Source: Pogona vitticeps
Lineage: Eukaryota > Chordata > Lepidosauria > Squamata > Agamidae
Assembly (NCBI RefSeq): GCF_051106095.1
Contig: NC_135787.1
Span: 171,825,001 to 171,889,000 of the forward strand
Direction of reading: 5' to 3'
DNA length: 64,000 nt
Shown here: piece after piece, positions 24,050 through 37,200 of the stretch
Layout: each line of letters begins with the position of its first letter
How positions within the stretch are numbered: the first letter of the stretch is position 1
The notes under the pieces: model-generated
What the model saw: the letters and a program-made list of their open reading frames with translations, nothing else
Databases searched by the model: none
Told to the model about the DNA's origin: nothing
Made by a program: the position numbers and the translations under genes

Positions 24050-24924
24050 GTAGGGAGTGTGCGGGAAAGAGAGCGGGCGAGCGAGCGAGCGAGCGAAGCG
24101 GGAGGGTGGCAGGCAGGCGGGCAAGGCTGGTTCCCTTGGCTTGCCAGGGGCGCTGCCCGCTTCGAGCTCGGATGGCATCTGGCGCCTTGGACTGTTGTCC
24201 TCCCAATAACCAGCGTCGCCTCAGGAGTCCGTTTGTGCAACGACTCTGTGGAAGGGAGCCAGGAAGGAGAGTTAGAATGGCTTTCAGATGACAGGGAAGA
24301 GTTGCAAAGAGTCCAGGGGCATCTGATCAAGATGGACCAGGCAGTTTTTTTTGCAGCGCACGCCTTATGGCTCCTCACGCTTTCCTTGCCCACGGAGGCG
24401 CCCGCCGCCCTTAAAATAAAATTAAAAAAAAAAAACCCACAAACCCACAGGACTTTGTGGGTGTGTGCGGTTGTTGCTGTCGCAGACCGGAGCACGGAAT
24501 GTGATCCAGGAGAGACGGGCGCTTTGAACTCAAGGGCATCCGTGCTGAGATAGATGCCCTGGCAGAGTAGCACCAAGGACTGTGGGTTATTAGGAAAACT
24601 CTTTCCATCTTCTGCTCTACCTTGGCGGGTGTGTGTGTGTGTGTGTGTGTGTGCGTGTGTGCGTGTCCGTGTGTGTGTGTGCAACCCGAGGAAATGGATC
24701 ATTATCTACGAAAGCTAGTGCAGAAATAAATCTGCTAGCCTTAAATATGCCAGGAGACTCCTCGCTCCTTGTTTTGTTATTGTTTCCCACTTGTGCCTTT
24801 TGATACATTGGAAATGCATGGCCATTAAAGGGATAAAATGGTGTGAACGAAGTAAAAAAAAAAGGACATCCTTTTGTTTTCCTGTTAAAATGAAATCGCT
24901 GATGATGATGATGATGATGATGAT

Positions 24925-24995
<71 letters not shown>

Positions 24996-27900
24996 TACAT
25001 ACATACATACATACATACATACATACATACATACATACATACATACATACATACATACATACTACGAGGGAACACGACCTTAGGTGGGTGTTAGGCAAAC
25101 AAGCAGATTCCTGCATCAAGTAAGAGAGAAAATGTCTTTATGAACTGTTCTGGAAGAAGCAGCCCTGTTAATCTGTTTCAATATGATGCAACACAAAAAG
25201 GAATGTATTGTGACTCATGCTGAAATAAATCTTGTAGTCTTTAAGGTGGCACAGTACTTTTATATTTGGGAGCTTTGTATATCTTTCCTCAGCGGACTGG
25301 TGGAAAAGTATATTTTAATTGTTATTCAACTTCATTGGGAGATGTGTTCATTGGAAAAGAAAGGGAGCATCTGGACTTTCCTCCCATGCAATCTTTTAAC
25401 ATGCACCAAATTTCTGGACAAGATTCTTTTATTATTTATTAGTTAATGCTTATGTTTTATCTTTTGCCTGATTTGCTCAAAACTCACTGGGGGAACGGAA
25501 CTGATAAAACCACTCCTTAAGATATCTCACTTACCTTTGAAGCCCTATTAGGGTTGCTAGAATACGGTTCCAATTTGACAGCACAGAACAACCACATCCT
25601 CTTCCCCTGTTATTGTTATGACAACTACGGCTTGGAAAAGTTACATTTTTGGACTGCAGGTGCAGACCCTTCCAGCTAGTGGCCAAGCTGGCTGGGGGTT
25701 CTGAGAACTATAGTTCAAAAAGTAAAATTTTAAGCTGGAACTTATTCATTTATTTGTATGTTTTATTTATATGCTGCCTTTCTCCTGATAAGGGGACTCA
25801 TAAAAACCCTGTGAGGTTGGTCAGGCTTTGAGAGATCGGTCCAAAGTCATTCAAGATTCTCTGGATTTGGCTGTCCCAAATATGAGTGTAACAGTTTAAC
25901 ACAAGAGTGAGGAGTTTGTGTCTCTCCAGATTGTGTTTCTGTAATTCTCATCATTTAGCTAATGATTTAGTATGTGGAGGGGAACATTTACCCATATTCC
26001 CCACATCAATGAATTAAGAGCAGTGGAGTTGTTCTGTGGCTTTTAGTTTTAGTTTAAGTTTAAATTGCTGTTGGTTGTATTATCCAGACCTCAGATATTT
26101 ATAGTCATGCATCTGTGAGCAAAGCACAATATTGAAGAATGATGTAAATGTTCAATAATATTGTACCTACATGTATAATATTGGTCATTATCTAACTTCC
26201 CTGGCTATTGAAGCAGCAGCAGTGTACAGAGCTTAGAAACTTACCATTAAAAATTAGGTCTTTGTGTGTTTTGGGGGTGGGTGGGTTAGGAAACATTTTA
26301 TTTTTGAAATTTAAGATATTTAAAAATGTTTTAAAAAATTTTGACCAATGTTTAATTATTTTTAATATATAACTTTGTATAGTATTTTCAACTTGCTATT
26401 ATTGTGTTACAGTATTTTAAATGTGGTCTGCCTTTGGTCCCCTATGGGGAGACAGACAGACAGATAGATTGCCTAGGAGCCCATCCCAGTTTGTTATCTT
26501 GTAATCATGTAAGAAATTGTTTGCTTTTCTCAAAAGTAGAAAGAATACAGTAGTTACTTTTTAAAGTAACATCTGAACACCGCAAGCAACTGATCTATGA
26601 TACAAAGCACTCTTTCCTCTCTGCTTTATTACCTCAGTAACTACATCCAAGCATGAGAGACCAGTATGTGCCAGTGCTTGAACATATGTTCTTCTTTGTC
26701 CAGAATACTGAGGCCACACCCCTATAACTATAAAAAGTAACACAAACAAGTTACAGGTACATGGCAAAAGAAATAAAGTTATCCTTCATTAATTTACAAT
26801 TGGAATGAACTGTAGTTTATCTTTCTTACAGGAGAGAGGAATTAATTAAAAACAACTCATTTGTAACCCTTTATAGCTAACCTGTTGCAGGACATATTGA
26901 AGCCTGTGAAAGGGAACGTTTGATTTAGATACAAAAAGGATATCTGAGAGGTGTAAATGGAAAGAACGTAGTATTTGAGAAGTGGAATGTTATCAAAGCA
27001 TTACAGAGCTCTGTCGAACATTTCCCATTCTCTAGCGTTTGTCAGTCAGCCTAGTTGAAACAGCATGGGTGTTCTTTAAAACCCCTGCAATCAACTTTCA
27101 TTTCTGGAGAACTGCGTATTGTTCATATGTGTACGCTTGTCGTTTGCATTTCCAAGAAAAGTTGCCCAGATGTGTAGGACAAAGAGAAGAGTGATATAAA
27201 TGCACAATAAAATAATATCAAGGCATCAGATTATATGACAATATGCATGTGACGAGGGGTAATAGGAAATGGTTGGAGGCGGCATTGTGGGGAGGGGGCA
27301 TCTGTGTTTAAAGTAATGTTACAATACTAGCATGCAGGCAAAGGTGAAGATACATATGTGGAGGGTGGTGGTACATGTGCACTATGGTCATGTGTCTCTG
27401 ATGGCGTGAAGAGGTTTGGCAGGAGGGAGGAAGAACAAACAGTTCTGCATGGCTTCCTTTTGTAACAGCATTCAGTTATTATTACAGTATTTGTAACATT
27501 AATTATCTATTTATGGCAAGTTTACACTGCTTTTCTCCTGGCAAAGGGACCCATAGTGTTTCAACCTGTATATATAGTAATCCTTGTTTCCTTCAGTGTG
27601 CTCAGGGTGGAATGTATGGCTGTCCTTTTTCCATTTTATCCTCTATGAATAAGTCAGGTTGAGAGAGTATGACTAACCAATGGTCATCCACTGTATTTCA
27701 GGGCTAAGGGAGGCTTAGAACCCAGATCCCCCGAGTCTGAAGCCCAACAACTTTAATGCTACACTGCACTAATTACCCACAATGTGGATTGTGATGATGT
27801 ATAGTTCCCAACCTTAGGTAACCCAGGTGTTCTTGGAAGCCTTCCGGGAGTGGCGTGTGCCCCGTGCCACTGTTTTTGCAGACCTGCTGTCCCCATTTGC

Positions 27901-28228
27901 TGCTCCTCTGCCTTCCCCTTGCTGCTACAGTGCTACTGCAATGAGTGGCAGTGTTGCTACAGCTGCCAACAGCGTGCCCTGCCCCACTTCCAGAGATAGT
28001 CTGGAAAGGAAGCAGATGCCTGTTCTGCAGGCTGGTAGGGCTCTCTGGTGCAGGAGAATCCTCTGTCACCTGTTCTGCTGTAGAGAGCCGTTGCATTGGT
28101 CACCACCAAAATGGCGGCAGTAGTCTCAGCAATAGTGAGCTTCCTGGGGGTCCAGCACAGCCCCCCTGATGTTTACCTCTGTTTTAAGATGTGTGTCTGC
28201 ATGTGTGTGTATGTGTGTGAGTGACTGA

Positions 28229-28261
<33 letters not shown>

Positions 28262-31200
28262 TTGGGTGCTTTTGCTGAGAGGTAGAATAACTTACTAAGG
28301 GTTCATTTTGAAAGCAGTATGAGGGTGGTATTTTTATAAAGGGTATTTTTGTGGAAATTAATGTAAGGTGAGGATACTTACATACAAATATCACATTGTT
28401 TCAGTTTCTAAAGTGGCAATCTATTGGTTTGTTACAGCCAAAATAGAAAAAAAAAACTTATCGCTCCTGAAAAATTAACAAGTTTTCTTTGACATCAGCT
28501 TTTGTCGACTTTTAGCTTCTGTTAGATAAAACTTAGCATAAAATGCCCCAGACTTGTTGGTGTTGTTTCAAACATACAATAAACTGAGTTACTATATATA
28601 AATGAGCAGAAGCATCATTTTTTGAGGCAGTACCCTATTAAATCTATATATGAGAAGTATGTGTGTTTGGTAAAATGGAACAGTAATGTGGGGAACTAGG
28701 ATATAATGTTTACCCATTAAATATACCTGTTTTCACTTCCTTCACTCAGAATGATTTTCAAGGCAGAAAAGATGTGTTTAGGAGTAATATGAGAACAATG
28801 AGATGATTTTAGATTTTTCTCTAACCCCTTTTATCTTTACCACATACCTTTTGTGGTTTGTGGTTTGGCCTATGTGCATTTGGTAAGAAATAGTTGGCAT
28901 AACTGAGGAATTACATAGGAATAGTTGGATTTCCTTCCCCCCCCAAGCCTCTTGGGTCATTTGCTTTTGAAATTACTGTTAATGTTACTGTTAATAGAGC
29001 CTCGTGGCGCAGTGGTTAAAACGCTGTACTGCAAGCTAAAACTGTGCTCACGACCTGGGGTTCAAATCCCAGGTAGCCGGCTCAAGGTTGACTCAGCCTT
29101 CCATCCTTCCGAGGTCGGTAAAATGAGTACCCAGCTTGCTGGGGGGGCAATGTGTAGCCTGTATAATTTAAAAAATTGTAAACCACCCGGAGAGTGCTTG
29201 TAGCGCTGTGGGGCGGTATATAAGTCCAATAAATAAAAAAATAATGTCAATATTAGAAAGTAATGTATTGATTATGCTGTCGGATGGAGATTTTCTAGAC
29301 ATAGAGGACTTCAATCTTTGTTTTAAAACACATAGTCTAAAGTGCATAATTACAACGTGCGGCACATTAGTTGCCATTGTTACAATGTGAGGTTTCTTCT
29401 TTGTTATTTCATATTTAAAAGTTACATTTAGTTCACTTGTTCAGTAACAATAGTGCCAAACTGCAGTTCTCAAGCTTTTTACTATGGTTTAAGACAATTT
29501 CTGTTTCAAATGTATTTTTGTCTGTTTTGATCTAGCTACAAATCAATGGTTTCTTCCTGCTGTTCGAGGAGATATTCCACCAGGCTGTGCGGCTCATGGA
29601 TTTGTCTGTGATGGTAGCAGAATACTAGTATTTGGAGGAATGGTCGAATATGGAAGATACAGTAATGATTTGTATGAATTACAGGTATGAGTGATGTTTA
29701 TAAACACTTGCAATCCCACATAGCCTCAACTGAAAATGTTTTTCTCTCTTTTAATTTTTTGTGTATTCTAGTAGAAAGTTAATTTAAAATTTAAAAAAAA
29801 TTGTGGGAAATTGTTAGAGGCTTTTATAGCAGTTTTCCCCCTAAATACCAGTAGGGCTAGGGACATGCATTTGGTCAGTGGGCCATTTTTGACCACCTCA
29901 GTTTTAGATCCCCAAATAGGATAAGGAAGTCCTAGTTGGTGAAATGTATGCGTTATGGGTACATAAAACAGGAGAAATTTGAAATGTGTGAACGCCCTGA
30001 CAAAACCTGTCATAATTTTTTATCTGACTAAATCTGTGAATTAAAATCAGGGTGAACACAAGATCAGCAGTCCTCTTGCTGATTTATAACACATTTATTT
30101 ATGTATTGTTTATATTATTTGTATGTTGCCTTTCTCCCTGTAGGAGACCCAAGGCAGCTCACAACAGTTAAAACTAATCATGTAAACTGCCACCACCTGA
30201 TTTTAGACATGTCTAGTTCTCAGAAGGTTCAAGTAGAGTTTCTTTTTACCAGGTTACAGACAGATGGCTTGCCATTCTGCCTGGTGATTCTGTCTGCTTT
30301 AATTCAGACCCTGTAAAATTCTTTGAATTATATGTGGTGAATGCACAATAAAAGACTAATCTGGAAACACTTTGCACATAACTTGTGAATGGGTAGGTTT
30401 ATGAACATGTTCCGATTGTGTATTCAAGGCAAGTCGGTGGCTGTGGAAGAAAATGAAACCCCAGCATCCCTCAACAGGGCTCCCACCTTGCCCTCGCCTT
30501 GGCCACAGCTTTTCTTTGTACGGAAACAAGTGCTACTTATTTGGTGGATTGGCAAATGAGAGTGAAGACTCAAATAATAACATTCCCAGGTATGAGGATA
30601 ATGGAACCGAATATGAAGAATTACTTGTTTGAGTCTTCCCAGTGCCTAAAGGTCTTTGCGGCAACTCCTATCAAATCTGACAAGGAAAACTGACAACCAG
30701 ATGTGAAATGTAATCATTTTGAACTCTAGAAATGTGGAATATAAATGTACACTTGCAGTTTGGGCGGGGGGCAAAATCCTCATTTTAGTATTAAGAGGAC
30801 TTTATATTAGTGCAAAGAATTCTTTGGGTTAAAAAATGGCAGTAGCAATATGGTGTGATGGGACTTTGAACTGCCACATTAATAAAATAAAAACTGTAAT
30901 GGTGTAGAAACTGTTCCATTTATAATCAGTAAAATATCAGAAACCATTAGTTATTTGGAATCCCAAGTTGCAAGTTTTATGTATATTTTTGATTATTAAA
31001 GTTATTTTATTATTTGGATTGATAATCTATTGTAACCTAAGAGCTCAGTGTTGGCTATTCTAGCTCATTTTTTCCTATCCTTAACCACTCAAAAACAGCT
31101 TGCAAAAGAAAATCTTAGTTTTTCTAGGTGACACAAAATCATTTGATTTGGGAGTTACCCAAAAGAATTACTACATTCTTTTTGTAATTACATTCCCTTT

Positions 31201-34200
31201 GGAATGAAATTGTCTTGAATCTTTTTGGCCTTTCAAAATTAAACATACTTTTATCAGTGAGCAAACCTGCAAGAATAAATGGGGCATATTGGAAGGGCAA
31301 GAGTTCCTTATAGTATTTCCATATAAAGTTCAATGATTTTCTGTGTTTTGTCATCACACACTAGATATTTAAATGATTTCTATGAACTGGAGCTACAACA
31401 TGGCTCAGGAGTCATAGGCTGGAGCATTCCAGTGACCAAGGGCATTCTGCCTTCTCCACGAGAATCTCACACAGCCGTCATATACTGTAGAAAAGACTCT
31501 GGAAAAGCAAAAATGTTTGTTTTTGGAGGGATGTCTGGCTGTCGGCTTAATGATCTTTGGGAACTTGACATAGGTGAGTACTATTAAATGGCTGCATTTT
31601 TAAAAATTCACTGAGGTTGCTAATTCTGAAGAATTTATAATTTAACTGTAGTATGTGTATACAAACCTGTGGGACTCATTGAGCTACTTCTATTTCAACT
31701 TAACGTTGTAAACCCTGAACACATCAAAACATCCGTGCACCTATGTATATTCTGAATAGGGAACTACATTTAGTCCTAGGCGTCTGTCATCATCATAGGC
31801 ATCCCTCAGTCTTGAGAGACTATGGTAACATGCTTTGTATGGAGGACTTGGAACAGTGTCTAGTGTCTGTATGGCACCACTTAAAAAAAAAAAACTAAAC
31901 CTGTTTGCTGTATGCAGTCTTAATATTTTAGGTGTATGGGTTAAAATACGCGAGTAGGACATTATCCAAACTGAAACAAAGCAAGCTGTCTTTTAGGAAG
32001 TTGTGTTTACTCATCAGTAATGTTTTTAACTATTCAGTGGTCATCTAATAATAAATGATCCACCCCTGCATTAAAATGTTCATTGCCATGAAAGCAAAAG
32101 TCTTGATATATTTTGAGAAATTTTGTAAGGCCTTTGTTCAAGGACAGAGTCATTCATGGCCCATGGCCTGACTTCATGCTGTACTCCGTCCTTTTTTTTT
32201 TTTTTTTTTTTGAAGACCCTGCCACAGTCACCCTTGTTGCCACTAAATGTCAGCAATGCAACACCAGCAACCATCTGTCTGGAATTTCCTTTGAAAACAA
32301 GGCACATGAGGGAGGGTGGGTGTGTCACATCTTGCTAGAAAACGGGATTGTGTTCCTTGAAATGTCTTGGAAACATTTTTCTGCTTTAGAACAAAGCATG
32401 CATTCACTGTGTGCTTTATTTTCAAAGGACATGTCAAGGCTTTTATTATCAGTTCAACATTTCAACAACATTCAGCAGTATAGCATCAAACTCAGCAGAG
32501 CAGTTAGTGAGTTAATCTCCTAATGGTTTCATGGAAAGAAAGCAGTTTCCCATTCTAAAGCATCTGCTTTTGCGGACATAAGAATTCATCTTGTAAAAAG
32601 GCTACAAGTGATGTTCCTTGGGAACTGTAGTTAGATCACGATGGAGTAGTCATTGAGTCCATATGACATGCCCGTGACTTAAAGCAAGAGCCCTGTGAAA
32701 GTTACTAGAGTTCATGCCTGTATAGCCTTCTAGAGAGATGATGGGCTAGTGTAAAAAAATTCTTAGACACTGATTCAATGGGATTTACATAACATGTCCC
32801 ATTAACTCAGTTGTCTACTCTGTTCAACTTCCTTGTGGCTTATGGCAACCCTGATAGTATTTTCAAGGTATGTGAAGTGTTCAAGGAAACATTCACCATT
32901 TGCCACCTCTACAACAAATTTCGATGGTTGAATTTAGAATTTAAACCTCCTGAGTCCTATTTAATTTTCTGTCTACTACAACACACTGGCTTCACTAGGT
33001 CTGTTCTCACTGGGATTAGCAATTGGATTTGGTCAAGTATTTTCTTCTTCTTCTTTTTCATTTAACACATTTTATAATAATTAATGCTAGCAACTATGTA
33101 TTTCAGAAAGTACTTCTTCCAATTTTTCTTAAAACTATGCACGTACCACATCTGTGCATGCATAGTCTCCTCACCATGCCTGAAAAATTATGAACACAGT
33201 ACTTTATAAGGGTATAGTTGATAAATGTTCAAAGAAGTAATCCCTTTCTCTCTCTGTTTTTTCTTTTCTTAATAGAAACAATGACTTGGTCGAAACCAGA
33301 AACTAAAGGAACAGTGCCACTTCCCCGTAGTCTCCATACAGCCAGTGTAATAGGAAACAAGTATGTCTGTTGTTAAAAGCTCACCTAGAAAGGTACACCT
33401 AGTAGGAGACTGTTAACTCTAGTGTCTATATTTAGGGATTCTGCCTGTGTTCATCTCTATAAGTTTCTTCCTTATGAAAAGTTCTTCTAAGAGGTGAAGG
33501 ACTCAAGCTCCAGGAAACTGATGTGTATTGCATAAATTGTGATGAATACCTAGAAACGTTTAACTTACAAATGTTTTAGCCATTTGAGTACCTGAACTGA
33601 CCTCAGAGTGAATGAAATGTTACAATGTGAGGTTAGAAAGCCTGTGGTGTCTTCTAGGAAAAGAAAGCACAGATCTTCCAATTAATTTCAACAGCTGCAG
33701 GATTGGAACTTTAAAAACAGGGAACCCTTGCCTTTCAACTGATTGTCATGCACGCATACTGGGTTTAACGCAATGTAGTTCATTCTCTCTAGCAGGGATA
33801 CGGCTAAATTCCAATTTGGGAATAGTTTTAGGAGCCATATTCTGATACCAGGCAAGGAAGAAAGGCAGAGCAGAAACATGGATAGAGCAGGGAGGGCCAA
33901 ATGTAATTTGGATATTTCCCTATCAGTCATATAATTCAGTTCTATGTTTGACTATTCAGGAATAAGCTGCAGTGCAACACCTTTTTTGTTTGCAAAGTTC
34001 AACTCTGTACTGTTTAAAACAGTTCCATAGAATTGTTGGGACATTAAAGTAGCACAGACAGAGTCCTAACAGATATTTTATCCAGTGCACAAGGAAGACC
34101 TAAAATGGGTCTCTCTCACTCCCTCCATCTCCTCTGCCCAATCTCTCAACCACATGTGCACACACAGCTCCTGAGTGAAGTACTTATAAATGCTTATAAT

Positions 34201-37200
34201 TATTTGGATTCAGACTAGGGTGCAATCAGATCGTAGCAAAGGCATGAGCCTGATCACACTAGAAATGGTTGCTTTAATTGGAGCAATTTCCCTTTAAGTG
34301 ACTATTCTGTCAGCTGCAAAATCATGCTTGTCTTGCCCCCCAAAATGCAAACCGTGTGGTTGGACCAAAAAGGCCCAGCTTAGGCACAGACTGGGGTTGG
34401 ACTCAAGCACATTTCCCTGTGCGTTGTGTGATCACTGGGAAGTTGATTACACTACAGATTACAATATTTTCTTTCTGTTCATACTTTGTGTTAAGCTTAG
34501 AGACACTCTCTGAAAGCAATAGGGTGTTAACTAGTCACAATTAATTTGTCTCATTACTTTATTGGCTCTGTTCTAAGCATTACTAAATCTTGTTCCATCC
34601 TATCATTTCTCATGGACAGAATCCTCCACTGAATCTTGCTTTCTTCTTCTTTTTAAAGTGTGCATTTATTATATCTTCATCTTCTTGCAGAGAACTTCAT
34701 CTAGCCCTCCATGTGAGAATGATAAACTCTGTATATATTTTGCTTCACCTTAGTGTCAGATTACTACAGTATCAGCATGGCAAAAGAGTGGATATTAATT
34801 GCATTTTAAGAGACCCCTCTCTTCATCTCAAGGGCTTTTTTAATAAGTGGTGGATGCCTCCAGAAATTCAGAGAATCTTTTGTTTCCTACAGTGGCTGTA
34901 TTTAGAAACTATTACAAAGAGGCAATGGTTAAATCACTCCCTCCATGGTTTATTTATTCTATATTCTGAGCAGGCACCAAATGGCCCCCATAGGCGTAAA
35001 TGCCACCCCCAGCACCCCCACACTCCAAAGATTTTCCATATTTTTTGTGTATAAGACACTACTTTTTCCTAAAATCATAACACTAAAAATTTAGGGGCAT
35101 CTTATTCATGGAAGTAAGCTGAGGAAAGAGCAAAACCACCCATGTCTTGTCTTTAAACAGGCTTGCTTCAGTCATGAGGCTTAGCTTCCTCCAATCATGA
35201 GCCTTATGGAACTGACATCAGCTGATGCTGAACAAACCAATTGGAAAACACCTTGTTGGAGGTGGAGCCTGTAGGCTCAGATTCAACAGGGACTTATAAT
35301 GTCTGAGCATTCTGAGCCCAGAGGCTGAATAGTCAAAGCTAAGTTAAGATTTCTTAATTTGGGGTTAGAAAAGGGGGGGATCTTATATATGGGGGTGTCT
35401 TCTACACAGAAAATGTTTCTTCTTTTAATTGGCTCTGAACAGCCTTCTACATTATGTGGTGGGGATTTTTACCATATTCTGGGGTGATCCCGGCACCACT
35501 GCCCATACCCTAAATTTTTTAAAATACTCTTTTATCGAGCTACCAAAGGGCATAACAGTTGGGGCTTTTCTTCCCCAGCAGGTGTGCCTCTCCAAAGTCC
35601 AAAAGTGGATGTCTATGACTCCCAGACCTCTCGAGATTGCCCACCTCTGGTTTCTTGTAAGCTCAAATCTAGCAGTCCAGCTTGTCTGTCCCCCGCCCTC
35701 ATAAGTCAGAGGAATAATAACACAAGTCTTGTTCTTGGTTTATATCTCAGGCACAGTAGGGGGAGGGAGGGGAAGGTCAGATTGCCAGGTTTGAACATTG
35801 CAGTGAGCACATGATGAATGGAAGGTTTGTTTAGATGTTTCCATTTACAGTTTTGGAATGGTCTCATCCCAGATGAAAGCTCCCAGTATATTCAAGGAGG
35901 ACTGTGCAAGTGCAGCCAGTTTACTATTTTCTGGAGCAGAAGCAGCATGAAAGAATCATGATTCCAATCACCATTGGAAGACTATAGAAAAGGCAGTTCA
36001 AGACATGGCCAAAGGAATTGTAGTAACAATTGAGGCTTCTCCCAGATGGGGAAAGCTAACTAATCTGATTTTACTACACCATTCCCTCTGGACATTGTGG
36101 TGGTTTAAATTTATGTTTTTAACAAATATGTCTTCTCTAACTCTCACTGGTCATCTTATGACACAATTACGAGATCTGCCCAAGGTATTTTTTCTCCTTT
36201 TCAGAATTAAGCTATGGAGAAGTTATGCATATAATATTTAATTATTAGGGTGTTTTTAAAAAATGCAGTACCTAAAGCAGCTGTTCTTCTGTAGTTTGTG
36301 TTGTAGCAGCATTCTTGAAACCTGTATGTAGTACTTGTGATGTAACAAGCGACCAACTGCCTGCCAATATTTCAAGAAAGCAACCGGCAGCATCATATAG
36401 GAAAATAAAGTTCAAGTTCTAGTTGGTAAAGAAAAGAGTGGAAAAGTTTTAAGAAGAGTCTGTGAAAGTAGCTAAGTAAGCCTTGGAAAATAAATTTGCT
36501 TGTCTGCTTCCCGGTGTTTCCTACCCTGTTGTATTTGCAGAATGTACATTTTTGGTGGATGGGTCCCACAGAACACAGATGATAACCTGGCTTCTCAAGA
36601 TGGAGAATGGAAATGTACTGGCTCGTTTTCTTATCTAAACTTAGGTCAGCACATCAATACATCTTTTGCCTCTTTAGATAACAGTCTTACAGACTGGTCA
36701 GAAAGAAATGTGCTGCACTGGCATGGCTGATGACTTCCACTGGCATAGATTTAATGGCAGTGGCATAATATGTATTCCACTCCCTGTGAAATCCTACAGC
36801 TGCTCAACCTGTAGCTTAGTGTCTTGCACCCTGAAATTGTCATGTTTTTGTTTTTAAAAAAAGCACTTTTTTAAAAAAAAAGGTAGTTTCGGACTCCGAT
36901 TTGTTTGTGTATTATCAATGATGTTCTTGCATGATTTTGTTTTACAATTTGGCTAGCGGCCCAAAGGTGCTTCAAAACCCAGCTGTGTTCGTCTGTTGCA
37001 TGGGAATGATGCTTACTTTATTTTATTGAATTGCTTAAAACCATAGGACATTGCAGTATATCAATGACGGCATCAAACATATGTGGCACTGTCATATCAC
37101 AATTACACTTAAAAAGAACGATTTAGGATTTTGGATGGGAATGATGCAAATGAAATACCAAATTGAACCCTTAGCGTTCAGTTGATTAATTATTATTTAA

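Larger units (their letters stand above)
23770..24260 (+). promoter_or_regulatory. HCFC2: GC-rich promoter / CpG-island-like region of HCFC2
   Basis: A sharp rise in G+C and CpG (for example CCCGGCCCCGGCGGCGGCC) around exon 1, in otherwise AT-rich DNA, with no TATA box. This is typical of a housekeeping vertebrate promoter. The GLT8D2 5' end is about 9 kb away, so a shared bidirectional core is unlikely here. Confidence 0.8.
24050..29535. other. HCFC2: HCFC2 intron 1
   Basis: 5.5 kb. Holds GC-rich sequence to about 24,260, microsatellites (24,629-24,682; 24,901-25,062; 28,194-28,262), SINE-type copies (25,735-25,900; 27,497-27,780; 28,996-29,243), and a moderately GC-rich, MITE-like tract at 27,789-28,170 that includes CCAAAATGGCGGC, another YY1-like motif. 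No additional exon is supported. Confidence 0.75.

Noticed and set aside
23749-24702. 317-codon minus-strand frame opposite HCFC2 exon 1
   Set aside because: An open frame by chance in GC-rich promoter DNA with a GT repeat; no domain, and the plus strand here is clearly HCFC2 exon 1.
24617-25123. Several overlapping frames rich in His, Ile, Asp, Asn or Val-Cys-Met
   Set aside because: All come from the GAT/AAT/ACAT microsatellite and neighbouring GT repeats.
27789-28170. GC-rich block in HCFC2 intron 1 with ATGGCGGC as a second promoter
   Set aside because: Contains MITE-like text (CCCAACCTTAGGTAACCCAG) and no supported exon; more likely repeat-derived.
28996-29080. tRNA gene candidate from A and B boxes
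   Set aside because: No clover-leaf acceptor stem, and the tRNA-like part continues into a CORE and L2-type tail, so it is a SINE head.
34590-35054. 154-codon frame in HCFC2 intron 5
   Set aside because: Low-complexity, no family signature, partly repeat-like; chance open frame.
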